This document shows, one piece after another, positions 9,411-19,789 of a DNA stretch of 64,000 bases. The translations under genes and the position numbers were made by a program. The notes below the pieces were generated by a model. That model did not search any database. It worked only from the letters and a program-made list of their open reading frames with translations, and was not told where the DNA came from. Position 1 is the first letter of the stretch, and every line of letters starts with the position of its first letter. The DNA is taken from positions 372,001-436,000 of the forward strand of contig OZ025723.1 in NCBI GenBank assembly GCA_964019335.1. The letters run 5' to 3'. The DNA comes from Diplonema japonicum. Its lineage: Eukaryota; Euglenozoa; Diplonemea; Diplonemida; Diplonemidae.

Positions 9411-10754
9411 ATGAACACAAGCAGAGCTATGCTGCGCTTCAGGCAGATGAGGAGCTGCACCACTGTGAGGCACGACTGGACCCTTAGCGAGGTGGATGCC
9501 CTGTACAAGCTCCCCCTTCTGGACCTCATCCACAAGGCAGCGACAGTGCACAGAGCCAACTTCGACTCGAACGAGGTGCAGCAGGCGACGCTCCTGTCGC
9601 TGAAAACAGGCGGCTGCAACGAGGACTGCGGGTACTGCTCGCAGAGCGTGAACCACAAGACATTCGTGAAGCCGACACCCATGCTGACCACTGAGCAGGT
9701 TCTGGAAAACGCGAAAAAGGCGAAGGCGGCAGGATCGACAAGGTTCTGCATGGGCACGGCGTGGAGGGGTGTTGGGAAGAAGAACTCCTTCAACAAGGTG
9801 CTGCAGATGGTGAAGGACGTGTCGGCCTTGGGGCTTGAAACATGCTGCACACTCGGCCTGCTCGACGCCAAGCAGGCAGTGCAGCTGAGGGAGGCAGGAC
9901 TCACAGCGTACAACCACAACCTGGACACCAGCAGAGAGCACTACAAGAAGGTGGTGAGCACACGGACCTACGATGACAGGCTGCAGACGATTGCTAATGT
10001 GCGCGACGCAGGGATCTCCGTGTGCTGCGGGGGGATCCTTGGGATCGACGAACAGGTCGAGGACAGGGTGGGGCTGGTGCACACGCTGGCAACGATGCCT
10101 GAACACCCAGAGTCTGTGCCCATCAACGCCCTGGTGCCCGTCTCAGGGACCCCTATCGGGGATAAACAGCTGGCGAGGGGCGGCACCGTTTCGTGGGATG
10201 AGATGATCCGTGCCATCTCAGTGGCCCGTATCACAATGCCCAAGGCCATGGTCCGGCTGTCCGCAGGGAGGACCGAGTTCTCTGTTTCCGAGCAGGCGCT
10301 TATGGTATATATTTTTTTTCTCTTTTTTTTTCCCCCCCAGCGTTTTCTCGAAAAACGCGATGAGCAGAGTCCCCCCCCCACCTTCGATGTAGTACCACAT
10401 CTCCTTTTTTTTTTTTTTTACCCCATATTTTGCTCTGATATTAATTCAAATGGGGGGATTTTAGGGGAAATAATACATTAACAGTTCTACGCTGGTGCCA
10501 ACTCCATTTTCACTGGTGACACACTTCTGACGACTCCCAACCCTGAGTTTAGTGAGGACGCGCAGATGTTCACTCTCCTCGGGCTGAAGGTATGGATAAG
10601 ATGAGTAAAAAAAAAAAAAAAAATCCCACAGGGCAAAGTTCCTTACACTGGCGCCACCGCGAAGTTCAGGCCCACAGCATGGGCGGATGTTGGCGAAGGT
10701 GAGCCCGTTGTCTTGAAGACAGAGGTTGCGGGTCTTAAGGCCGCTAGCGCGTAG
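9411..10754 (+). CDS. BIO2: Biotin synthase, three exons
   Basis: Radical-SAM enzyme that inserts sulfur into dethiobiotin. Exons 9411-10304, 10485-10589 and 10632-10754 join in frame to 373 residues. The Cx3CxxC iron-sulfur motif is seen as [13 protein letters not shown] near residue 70, then [17 protein letters not shown] and the C-terminal A-G-A-N-S-I-F. That last motif is only restored by removing intron 1 (180 nt, GTATAT...ACAG); intron 2 is 42 nt (GTATGG...CACAG). The join restores Q-A-L-M-F-Y-A-G-A-N across the junction, as the family requires. The Arg/Ser-rich N-terminus suggests import into mitochondria, the usual site. A run of A abuts the ATG. Confidence 0.93.
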
Positions 10755-11128
10755 GGGGATCATGTTATTACTATTTTTTTTTTTTTTTTATTGACCGAGT
10801 AGTGTAAATTTCTCCCGGAACACCCGCCACCGAAATTTATCGAATTTCTTTTTTTTTCCCTTCTTCTTTTTTTTTTTTTTTTTTTCCCTTCGTTCACTGC
10901 CCCCTGTTATTGGCTTGTCTTATTTCATACAAGCAAAGAAAACGAAGAGTGGTCTTGACGGGGAGAAAAAAAAAAAAAAAAGAAAAGAAAAACACCCAGG
11001 GGAAAGGGAAAAGAAGAAAAAAAGAAGAAGAAAGAGAAGAAGGGAAAAGGTTTTTTATATTTGTTCTTCCATTGTAATTACATGTGAGATAGAAGTGCGG
11101 GTAGGCGTGGGGGAGGAGTGAAATTTAA
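10755..11128. other. Intergenic low-complexity DNA
   Basis: T runs then GA/A-rich DNA, ending in the TTAA (11125-11128) that is the left target duplication of the piggyBac element. No gene seen. Confidence 0.6.
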
Positions 11129-12122
11129 CCATCTACCAACGAGCGTCTTTATAGAGACGATTTGAAAAAAAGTCTTTTGCGCAAAGGGCTTTCAATGCAA
11201 TACAGCCCGGACACTTCTCGCATCCGGGGTCCTGCGCGGAAAATATGAAAAATATAAACTAAATGCTGCCCTAACTTTGCAAGAAAATGAAAAAATAAAA
11301 AAAAACGCCAGCCCAAATTTACCCTTAAAAATCACTTCAAAAAAGGGCACCCAGAAAGAGGCCGGAAGAGGACATTATGAGTGATGGTAGCACTGATGGC
11401 TCATCCCTATTATGCAATTTTGATACGAACAGTGATTCTGATTCGAATTCGACCGATTCCGAGTCACAGCAGGGTGATTGGACGGCAAAGCCGGAGCAGT
11501 TGGAAGGCATCCGGTTTCGTGAAGATCGGAATCCTTGTGGACCCTGTTTTGACATCAGAGGCTCAACGCCATTCCATATATTCTCCCAAATGCTCGTCCC
11601 AAACGTTATTCGGGTCATAACTTCGAACAATGTGGCAAATGCGGCTAAAAAAGGTGTTTCCCTGGATCTCGATGCTGCTTCTCTGCATACCTTCCTAGGT
11701 GCCCTTTTGTCGATGGACTTGGATATCAAGCCAGATTATTCTGACTACTGGCTCCACGCCTCTCAACCACACCCCTGGGTACGCCACTGTTATGTCAAGA
11801 GACCGCTTTTTGACTATTCTGGGAAATCTGTGGCATCTGGGGCACGTACGAACCGCGTCAAGAAGGCCTTAAATAGCTTTTTATAGAATTTTACAGTCGA
11901 TTTTTTTGACTTGTTTTTTGTACCCCCTCTCGAGCACTTCGGGAACGATATTTTTGACAATGTTGTGGGGGTGGGCCCTGCTGTGGGCACCCTCTCTCTA
12001 GAATTGGGACATCTGGAGGCATTTCCGGGGGCATGTAGCCCCAGCGTTGCGCTAGAATAGTTTTTTTTTGAAGTTTTGAAAATTTACCCCCTGGTGGGCA
12101 AAAATGGTCCGTTGGTAGATGG
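11129..12122 (+). mobile_element. Short piggyBac-type element with TTAA target duplication
   Basis: The left end CCATCTACCAACG (11129-11141) is repeated exactly inverted at the right end, CGTTGGTAGATGG (12110-12122). TTAA flanks both sides (11125-11128 and 12123-12126), the target duplication typical of piggyBac. Inside, only an N-terminal transposase piece remains. A subterminal hairpin (CGTCT...AGACG, 11143-11158) lies next to the left end. At 994 bp and without the catalytic part it must depend on another copy for movement. Confidence 0.85.
11377..11886 (+). pseudogene. Truncated piggyBac transposase, N-terminal part
   Basis: An open frame of 169 residues. It begins acidic and Ser/Asp-rich (DSDSNSTDSES), then reads like the N-terminal domain of piggyBac transposases: C-G-P-C-F-D-I, F-H-I-F-S-Q-M, a helical block with L-H-T-F-L-G-A-L-L-S-M-D, then P-D-Y-S-D-Y-W. 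It stops before any of the DDE catalytic domain. Lower third-position GC than host genes fits its origin in a transposon. It lies inside the element with TTAA ends, so it is a deletion derivative rather than a host gene, although the frame is intact. Confidence 0.7.
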
Positions 12123-12126
12123 TTAA

Positions 12127-13443
12127 AAAAAAAAAAAAAAACGTATTGTACATTTTCTTTTTTTTTTTCACTTTGGAAAAAAGAAATGAGAAGAAATTAA
12201 AAAGAAAAAAAAAAAGGAAATTGAGGAGGAGAGAGGGGAGGTAAGCTGTGGGGCAAAAAAAAACAGGAAAAAGAATGAGAAAGAAAAAAAAATTTTTTTT
12301 GTGCAAATTCTGGAGGAGGAACATTACTCGTATTTGACAAAATTGGGGGACCGAACGAAGCCATTCGTATTGAGGAAAGCAAGAACGAAAAAAGAAAAAA
12401 GAGGGAAAAAAAAAAACATCAAAAAAGAAAGTGGTTTGTCACCTCCTTGGAAGCCTCCCCCCCCCTTGAAATACCTCTGTTTTCTCCTACTCCTTTCTTC
12501 CCTGCACAATTTGTGGAGAAAGGGTAGGTTTGATCAAAAAGAGGTTTTCACTATGTCATTTTTTTTTTTTTTTTAATATTTATTACCTACCGTAAACTAA
12601 AACTAAAAAATTCTATTCACATCTTAAAAATTGCTGTAAAAAAAAAAGAAGAAGAAAAAAAAAATACTGGCAGTACCGGTGAGCGGACAAAAAATGAGGA
12701 AGAGAAAAAGCCCCTCTGTTCTCTGTTGCCAACCAGCTTCTTTTTTTGTTTTTGTTTTTTGTTTTTACAGCTTTTAGAATACGGTTACTTGTGCGTGGAG
12801 TGGTTGTGTGTATGTGCTTGTTCTGTTTTCTTTTTTTTTTTGTTTTTTGTTACAAAGGTCCGAGGGCAGGGAAAGAAAAAAAAAGGGGGAGGAAGGGAAA
12901 GAGGGGAAGGGAAAAAGAAGGGGGAGGGGAAGAAGATCAAAAAACTGACAGAAGAATGGAATGGAAAAGAAGTATTGGTGTTTTGTTATTGTTTTTTTAA
13001 AGGGCAAAGGGAGCACACACTCCTCTGCCTCCACCGTGTTCTTGTTCCTCCGCTCTGTCTTTTCTTTTTTCTTCTTCTTGTAATCCTCACTTCACATTGT
13101 TACTTTCCCCTCGCCTCCTCCCCTAGTTCTAGCTTTTGGGAAAAAAAAAAAAAAAAGATTCTGTCCGGTTGCAAAATTGCTATCTTATTATTATTATTGT
13201 CCCTCCCCTTTTTTTTTGTTTTTTTTTGTTTTTTTTTTCACTATTTGCCCCTTCGATGCCCCCCTCTCCAGTCCTTGGTGGTCGGAAAAAGGAAAAAAAA
13301 AAAAGAAAAAAGTGAAGTTCTTTTTATTTTAGTTTTTCTTGCTCTTGTTTATCCCTCGAAGGAGGGGGGGGGGGGGGGGAAGAGAAAACAAAAAAGGACA
13401 AAAAGAAATAAAATAAAACAAAAAAACATATTTACATTTACAC
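12127..13443. other. 1.3 kb low-complexity intergenic DNA
   Basis: Dominated by T, A, G and GA/GGGA tracts, with a run of ~17 G near 13363-13379. The stretch 12301-12400 is more complex than its surroundings and is open on both strands for a short distance, but no family, start or intron signal supports a gene. The long open frame at 12726-13460 is mainly homopolymer translation (F, K, G runs) and is not called. Confidence 0.5.
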
Positions 13444-15126
13444 ATGGACCACCTAAGTGACGAGCAGCTCGGCCAATGGCTGGCGAACACAAACCCAGAC
13501 GGTACCCCAAAAACAAACAACGAAGAGGGTCGGAAGAAGTTCGAGGCAGAGGTGAACAAGCTCAACACACAAATTACCGACGCCCTGCATCAGTCAGAGG
13601 AGGTCGAGTACGGGAAAACAAAGGTCCTCGAAGCCATCAAAGGCTACGAGGAAGCAAAGCAGGACCCAGCCAAGGCACTAGAGGACATCGCAAGGTCGAT
13701 GGAAAACTCGATAAAAGAGGAACGCAGGAAGGAAGACGAAGTCAGACGGAGCGAGATGCAAGCAGTCTCCGACCTCATTAAGTTGCAATCGCACGAAACG
13801 AAGATGAAGCAAGAGCACATGCAGATCGAGCAGAGCCTCAACAACATCACGGACTACTTCAACAGTTTCGACGGCACGCAGGAACAGGCCGTTGATCTCA
13901 TCCGGAAGATGGGGAACGGTGACCCAGTGCCCCTCAGCGGGACTGCAGACCTCAACACCCTACGCACAGCCATCGCCGATGGTCTCAGAACGTCATCTGG
14001 GGAAACACACGCCAAGTACCTGGACCTACAGCAGCAAGCTTCTGAGACCGACCCCAGCGACACCGCCACCATCGCCAGCTTGATAAGCGAGTGCATCGCG
14101 CATGGTGTCTCCAAGACCAACACCCCCATCGTCCCCATGCGTTCTGTGAAGGAGGCCATCTACAAGGCGCTCGACGATCTGGATAATCCCAGCGACGCCG
14201 CCCTCAAGACGCAGTACGAGGCGCTCCTTGTGCGTGCTGAGGCCACCGACCCCAACGACGGCATCGCATGCGCCAACCTCATGACCGAGATCATCACCTT
14301 GCAGCCCTTGCCTCAAGCGGACGCATCCGAAACCCCACAACAACCTCCTGCACGGCAGACAACCAAGCCAGCAACACACACTACAACACAACAACCTGCC
14401 AAGCCAGACGCCGCAGAACCTCAAAGAGAGCCTGCCGCCCCTGTGGCCCAGGTCTCGTGTGGGAAGGCGACAATTGACTCTTACGTGTTTCAAACATTTT
14501 TGCAGTACAGCAGCATGGAAGACGAGGTGGAGTTAGTGCTGTGCGACGAGGAGGAGGGCATAGCCGTGGAATGGGAAGGGAACAGGGTGACGGGGCTGTT
14601 GACTGTGTGCAAGGTTGTGGCCGGTCTGTGCAGCAAAGGGAGGTTCATGTACCCTACGAAGTCGGTGATCCTCATGGGACTGGTGGACGAGGCGCTGGAA
14701 GACGTGAGGCCGTTGCTGGGGCTCACACGGGCTGTCGTGAAATACGAAGCAGTACCCAGGGGATGGGTCAAAGGAGCGCAGGCGGCCAATGAAGATTTAG
14801 TGTCGTTGCTGAATGAAGTGCGTGCAGTGATGACCAGGATCAATTCAAAGTACTTCAAATCAGACCAGGGTGACACCATGTTCAGCGTGAAGCCCGTCCT
14901 TCCCGACGTCATCCTCACCTGCTGTGTCAAGGTACTCTCTGCCTATGGATTGCGGCCCTCCACATTGGCCTGCCACAGGGTGGCCTACGCACTCTCTTCT
15001 GAAGAGAAGTCCTCCGTAGCCCTATGCCTCCCGCCCCCCGACACCACTGTTCTTAGCGTCGTCTCCTCGTGGCTCGAAACCTCCATGCAGAGCACGAGGC
15101 GTGCAAGGATCGCAGGCCTCGCATAG
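13444..15126 (+). CDS. 560-residue helical protein of unknown function
   Basis: No signal or membrane segment. Residues 1-290 are helical and charged, with coiled-coil-like stretches (EERRKEDEVRR). Residues ~290-340 form a Pro/Gln/Thr-rich linker. Residues ~345-560 look like a compact helical domain with a V-L-P-D-V-I-L-T-C-C-V-K-V-L segment, which recalls the C-terminal helical domain of glutathione-S-transferase-like folds in tRNA synthetase-complex factors. That resemblance is weak and I would not name a function from it. Third-position GC is high throughout and there is no sign of introns. The ATG follows an A-rich leader. Confidence 0.75.
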   Translation: MDHLSDEQLGQWLANTNPDGTPKTNNEEGRKKFEAEVNKLNTQITDALHQSEEVEYGKTKVLEAIKGYEEAKQDPAKALEDIARSMENSIKEERRKEDEVRRSEMQAVSDLIKLQSHETKMKQEHMQIEQSLNNITDYFNSFDGTQEQAVDLIRKMGNGDPVPLSGTADLNTLRTAIADGLRTSSGETHAKYLDLQQQASETDPSDTATIASLISECIAHGVSKTNTPIVPMRSVKEAIYKALDDLDNPSDAALKTQYEALLVRAEATDPNDGIACANLMTEIITLQPLPQADASETPQQPPARQTTKPATHTTTQQPAKPDAAEPQREPAAPVAQVSCGKATIDSYVFQTFLQYSSMEDEVELVLCDEEEGIAVEWEGNRVTGLLTVCKVVAGLCSKGRFMYPTKSVILMGLVDEALEDVRPLLGLTRAVVKYEAVPRGWVKGAQAANEDLVSLLNEVRAVMTRINSKYFKSDQGDTMFSVKPVLPDVILTCCVKVLSAYGLRPSTLACHRVAYALSSEEKSSVALCLPPPDTTVLSVVSSWLETSMQSTRRARIAGLA

Positions 15127-15221
15127 CAAACATTTCCGTGTTGATGCTAAGCTGGTGCGTTTTAATAATATAAGGTAATTTTTTAATGTTTTATTTATGC
15201 TTTTTATATAACTTGACAACA

Positions 15222-15235
15222 ACCTCTTGCCACAG
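15222..15235 (+). promoter_or_regulatory. Putative trans-splice acceptor for the 15242 gene
   Basis: CCTCTTGCCACAG ends at 15235, six nt before tandem ATG codons and ~100 nt after the previous stop. Confidence 0.5.
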
Positions 15236-15241
15236 GTCACA

Positions 15242-16315
15242 ATGATGAACATACTGACACCCGATGTGTCGAAGACGGCACCTGAAGCGCTGCCTACACC
15301 CGAGGCACCGTCGACACTAGGGGGGTCAGAAGCAAGGGGTGAGGAGGAAGAAGAGGAAGAAGGAGGGTCGGCCGAACTGATAAGCGAGAGTGCCGGAAGC
15401 ACCGTTGCAAGTGGGGACCGGGATAAAGAACAACCACTGCCTCGGGGTGCAAGGAAGTTTCTGAAGGAGCGGGAAAAGCAGGCGCGGGCAGCTGAGGGAC
15501 AGGCCAAGCGGTTCAGAGCTGTGGAGCGACAACGGTTGATGGTGAAGGCTGAAGGCGAGCAGAAGGCAACCATGCTGCAGGTCAGGGAGGAGCAGATAGA
15601 GCGTGTGCGGGCGAAGAAGGACTTCGTGTCGAAGGATGCTGCAAGGGCGAGCTCTATGAAGAGCACATTCAAGGCGGCTGAAGCGAAGACACGGAAGAAG
15701 GCCTTCGAACTGGCAAGTGCCGAGTGGGCTGCAGAGCAGCTTCGGATATGCGAGGCAAAGCTTGCAACCGTGGAAGTTATACAAGCCAAGAAAGTGGAGA
15801 ACCGATCACATCATGCGCAGGCTATGATTTTGAACGAAAAGGAGCAAAAGGAAATCACGACGGCAGTCGTAAAGGAGAGCAAGAAACAGGAATATGCGGT
15901 ATTCTGTGAACGGAAGAAGCAGCTCACGTTGCTGGACGAGATCTCGAAGAAGGAGAAGCGAGACAAAGAGGACAAGGAGAGGATCCTGAAAATGCGAGCG
16001 GAAAACCTTAAGAAGCAAGCAGAGCAGGAATCGATGAAGCAAGAGAAATTGTCCTTCGCAGAGCAGCTACGGAAAGAGCAGGAGGAGAAGAGGGCGGCAA
16101 AGCGTGATGCAGCTAGATGGGCTCAGCTTGCTACACAACCAACACCTGTGGTGCCCCCTGCACCTGTAACACCTCCAAAGACACCTCCCGAGATATCCTT
16201 GACACAGTATAAGTCGCTTTCTTCCAGCAGGTACTCCACAGTCGCATCCCTTCCACAGGCAGTTCTCGAGGCGCTTGACTCGTCACACCCTGTTTGCAAA
16301 AAGAAGTGGAAGTGA
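15242..16315 (+). CDS. Charged coiled-coil protein, unknown
   Basis: 357 residues. An acidic N-terminal region with a run of seven Glu (residues ~35-42) is followed from residue ~70 to ~290 by almost unbroken Lys/Glu/Arg/Ala-rich helix (for example KEKRDKEDKERILKMRAENL), and then a Pro/Thr-rich C-terminal tail ending in K-K-W-K. This pattern is common in microtubule- or RNA-associated proteins but does not identify one. Two ATG codons lie in tandem six nt after the AG; I took the first. The next gene starts about 156 nt after the stop. Confidence 0.75.
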   Translation: MMNILTPDVSKTAPEALPTPEAPSTLGGSEARGEEEEEEEGGSAELISESAGSTVASGDRDKEQPLPRGARKFLKEREKQARAAEGQAKRFRAVERQRLMVKAEGEQKATMLQVREEQIERVRAKKDFVSKDAARASSMKSTFKAAEAKTRKKAFELASAEWAAEQLRICEAKLATVEVIQAKKVENRSHHAQAMILNEKEQKEITTAVVKESKKQEYAVFCERKKQLTLLDEISKKEKRDKEDKERILKMRAENLKKQAEQESMKQEKLSFAEQLRKEQEEKRAAKRDAARWAQLATQPTPVVPPAPVTPPKTPPEISLTQYKSLSSSRYSTVASLPQAVLEALDSSHPVCKKKWK

Positions 16316-16419
16316 ACGACACGATTCGTTACAGACCCCCCCTTAGACTCACGGCAGCCCCCTTCGATGGCGGCTGGACCGTGGTGTATACGTTGTTTAG
16401 TTGTGTTATTATTCTCAAT

Positions 16420-16464
16420 TTTTTTTTTTTTTTTTTAAATTTTCGTTCTCTGCTATCATTCCAG
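16420..16464 (+). promoter_or_regulatory. Putative trans-splice acceptor for the SRI-domain gene
   Basis: A T-rich tract leads to ATTCCAG ending at 16464, seven nt before the ATG at 16472. Confidence 0.5.
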
Positions 16465-16471
16465 GCGATCC

Positions 16472-17759
16472 ATGGGGTACCCGCAGTACGATGGCCAGGG
16501 GTCCTGGCAGTCAGGGTGGGACAAACCGAGCCACGATTTTGGGCATGTGAGGGGGAACGTGCCGCCGCCGCCTCCTCAGCACTGGGATCAGGGTGGTTAT
16601 GCAGGGTCGGCACAACAGGGGTATCAGGAGCGGGATAGTGGGTATGGTGCTAACTTTGTAGCACCTAACGAGTCGGGGATAAGGGTGCCTCCTGCGGGGG
16701 CGCCTCCAGGGGGGCACTCTGTCAAGACCGGCATCACGCCTCGGTCCGCCCCCCGCACGTCGGTGCCCTGCGTGGTTCCAAAGCCATCGCCTCCCCCCAT
16801 CACCGTCCCCCAAGCTCCTACCACCTCAAACGGCGCACCTCAGCAACCCTCCTGCGATTACGCTCCTCTTCAAAAGGCCGTCAAGTTCTTCGTCGCATCT
16901 CAGCTCAGCAAATTTTTCACCCAATCTCGTATGGCGGAAAGAAAAAAGAAACAAAAAAAGAGTAGGGGAAAAAAAAGAGAAAAAAAAATAGGTTACCTGG
17001 ACAGCAACCAGAACGAGTTTTTGAACTGTGCAAACCATCTTATAGAAAAGATTATGGAAGTGGTATGATTTCTTACACACCCCACCCCACCCCACCCCTC
17101 ACAGGAGAAAGCGAAAGGTTCCGATACCTACAAGACGCGACGCATGCAAGAGAGCGTGCTGACGTTTGTTAACGCATACATGGAGAAGTATATGTTGAAG
17201 AAAGAGAAGATGTTGAGGGAGATGGGGAAGTCGAAAAGGCCCGAAGCGCGAGGACAAAGGAAGAAGAGGAAGAGGTACGGACGGGTAGAGGTGTGTAAAC
17301 CCAAAAATACCCCCCCCCCCCTTTTTATAAAAGAAAAAAAACCCCCCAGCTCCACGGTGACCCTGCGGTGCAGCCCATGGACGACAGTAGTGAAGAGGAC
17401 GATGATGCGGATGATGTTGTGATGCTGAAGCACGAGACTGGCGTGAGGGAGTTGTTCACCACATCGAATTCTTTGATCTCCCCCAAGAAGGACGAAGCGG
17501 TGGAGAACACACCCACGCCAACGAAACAGGGAGGCACACAGACACAGCATGACCCCATTCCGTTTTCTTCCCAGCCTTCGCGGTCCCGTTCGGGTGTAAA
17601 AGTGGATTATGGTTATGACGAACAAGAGGTAGACGGCTTCACGGAGTCCTCTATGAGCGATAACGAGCCTATAGCTGTGGAAGATGTATGTAAATCGAAC
17701 CAACTCAACTTTTTTTTTTTCTTTTTTTCCCACAGCCGTCGAAGGCCGAGAGAGCGTAA
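16472..17759 (+). CDS. SRI-domain protein (RNA polymerase II CTD-binding type), five exons
   Basis: Exons 16472-16928, 16992-17062, 17105-17290, 17350-17685 and 17736-17759 join in frame to 357 residues; introns are 63, 42, 59 and 50 nt. The first ~125 residues are Gly/Pro-rich and disordered. Residues ~128-212 form a three-helix block across three exons: F-F-V-A-S-Q-L-S-K-F-F, then E-F-L-N-C-A-N-H-L-I-E-K-I-M-E-V-E, then V-L-T-F-V-N-A-Y-M-E-K-Y-M. This matches the Set2-Rpb1-interacting domain, which binds phosphorylated polymerase II tail. A basic patch, an acidic D-D-S-S-E-E-D-D-D stretch and a disordered tail follow. No SET domain is present, so it is not Set2 itself. Each intron is supported because only its removal keeps the domain in frame. 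Confidence 0.75.
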
Positions 17760-17771
17760 AGGGCGGGAATG

Positions 17772-17815
<44 letters not shown>

Positions 17816-18001
17816 GAAAAGAAAAAAAGAAAAATACTGTATTTTTGGTACGGTAGTGTTTTTTTTTTTTTTTTTTGTACCTACCATCCCTTCCCCTCAT
17901 TCCCCTTTGATGTTTCTTTTTTAAGAACGGGGGGGAATAAGTGTTTTGCCCCCCATACCCTTTCCCCTCTCCCCAAGAGAAAGGGTATTTTTTTTTATTA
18001 A
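17760..18001. other. Low-complexity gap before piggyBac element 2
   Basis: A run of ~36 A, T runs, and a G7/C6 inverted pair (17929-17954). It ends in the TTAA at 17998-18001 that flanks the transposon. Confidence 0.6.
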
Positions 18002-19785
18002 CCATTAAGCCCACAGGCAAAAAACCGAAAAAAGCCCATTTTTGGCGATTCCAAAAAATTCAAAAAAATGGCAGCATTTACCATACAAAGTGTTCTTTTT
18101 ATGGAGAAATGACCTCTGGAGACATTCAGGTATCAGGGTTCCCCTGAACTGGCTTTTGAACTTATGATTTTTGACCCAACACCCTTTTTGGTAAGGGGGG
18201 GGGGAGAAAAATAGAAAAAAGTGCAAAATAAATAATAATAAAATGCACTAAAAACCCCTTGTAACACTATTCTAGCCCAGATTTAGCTTGCGTTTCACAC
18301 CTCTCTGGCCAGTGCGGGGGTCCATCAATGAGTTTCTGGTACTTGTCGGTGTTTCGGGCTCCTGAAGATCATCCTCGGTGATGTCTTCGTTCAGGTGGTA
18401 AAGCCAAAAGCAAGGTGTGGAATAGAGGCACTTGCCACAGGTGGAACATTCATAGCCAGAAGACCTTCTGGGACCCATGCAATGATGGACTACGCACCTA
18501 TTATGCTAATTTTTGCAGGAAAATGCTCTTTGATGCGGTCAAACCTTACATCCTTCGAGTCTTGTGGTCTCGATGGTGCAGGTTCTTTGCCCATGCATTT
18601 ACAGAGGCCGTGTGCGATGCATTCTTCCAGTTCATTGAACTTGATGGGGGAATTGACGCTCTTCGCAAGTACCCAGCAGCTGAAGAGGCTTTTGTCAAGC
18701 AGGAACCTTAATATTTTCATCTGCCACCGGCGGCTTTGGACTACTTTGTGTTGCGTTGGGTGGCAGCGTCGTTCCCATCTACACCCCATAAGGGAGGTGT
18801 AGGTTTCAACGACCTTTGGAATGGGAAAGGCGACCCTGGACTTTTTCTTTGCCTTGCCGACCCATCTTTGACGAGTGGCGGTCATCTTTGGCTTGAAAGG
18901 GGAGAAGCACAAGCTTTCCGCCCTGCCACAAAAAAAAAGTGCATGCCGGGCCTGTTTCGTTGGAACACCCGGAACTCTCCCCTTTCATCACCTGCCCCCG
19001 TTCCTTGATAGTCCGGCCTTTCCCCAACGCTGCATCGCAGCTTCAACCAGCCCGCGGGCCTTGTAGAGTTTGTCATGCCGGGCTGATCTCATCTCGATCA
19101 GGGTCCCGGGATGGGTCCTTGCACAGATATATGTTTCCAAAGAACAGCTCAAACCGGTTTCCGGACATGACGCGCGCAAACGCCTGAGTATGCATAATGG
19201 AGTCAGAATCGGTTTTCCAGTAGTCACGGAAGTTGGGACGGATGGTGAGGTCCATTAACACCCATAGGCCCAGAAACGCTCGGATTTCGGCTTCCGTGAC
19301 TCTTTTGTCGATTTTGCGGCGCTCCAGGTGGTTGTTTGTGAATGCTGTCAGGCATCGGAGGGTGTATGGTGTAAAAAACGAATAAAAAAGCTGGAGAGGG
19401 CTCTTCCCTGTTGGGTCGTCTGCTGGTTCGATTACACTGCCTCTTTCCACCCTATTTCCTCCAATTCTTCCACACTTTCCTCCCCCCAAGTACTACTAGA
19501 CTCAGAACTACCATGCCAGACATTTCTTAGCATTCTTCATCGCTCACGACCAGCCCTCTGCTCCAGTCGAGTATTCTTCATTCTCAAATCATTTTCCCCC
19601 GGATTTTCGACCTCTCAAATTCTTAAAATAATGCTGAAAAAGGGCAGCATTTAGCCAAACAAAGTGGGGAAAATCGCGCAATGGCGTCAGAAAAGTGAAA
19701 GAAAGGTCATAATTTGACCAAAAGGCCTATAGATTTTTTCTTTTTTTTTTTTTATGTCATATTATATGACATGTGGGTTTAATGG
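18002..19785 (-). mobile_element. Decayed piggyBac element with TTAA target duplication
   Basis: The left end CCATTAAGCCCACA (18002-18015) matches the inverted right end TGTGGGTTTAATGG (19772-19785) with one mismatch. TTAA flanks both sides (17998-18001 and 19786-19789). Near the right end lies a palindrome ATGTCAT-ATTAT-ATGACAT (19754-19772). A ~23-nt direct repeat starting GGCAGCATTTA occurs near each end (about 18069 and 19644). The transposase remnant runs on the - strand, opposite to all host genes. Length 1,784 bp. Confidence 0.85.
18272..19570 (-). pseudogene. Broken piggyBac transposase
   Basis: Reading the - strand from 19570 downward, fragments appear in changing frames. First an acidic start; then F-Y-S-F-F-T-P-Y-T-L-R-C-L with E-I-R-A-F-L-G-L-W-V-L-M-D-L-T and N-F-R-D-Y-W (19489-19073); then K-L-Y-K-A-R-G-L-V (~19060); then F-Q-A-K-D-D-R-H-S-S-K (~18880); then P-K-V-V-E-T-Y-T-S-L-M-G (~18800); and finally a C-terminal Cys-rich finger C-S-T-C-G-K-C-L-Y (~18430). 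The order is that of piggyBac transposases. The middle of the catalytic domain is missing, and at least three frame changes break the gene, so it is inactive. Confidence 0.75.
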
Positions 19786-19789
19786 TTAA

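Noticed and set aside
9411-10481. Biotin synthase read as a single open frame to 10481
   Set aside because: The last ~58 residues would be homopolymer translation; the true C-terminal motifs lie after 10484.
12726-13460. 244-codon open frame
   Set aside because: Consists mainly of Phe, Lys and Gly runs from homopolymers, with no coding composition.
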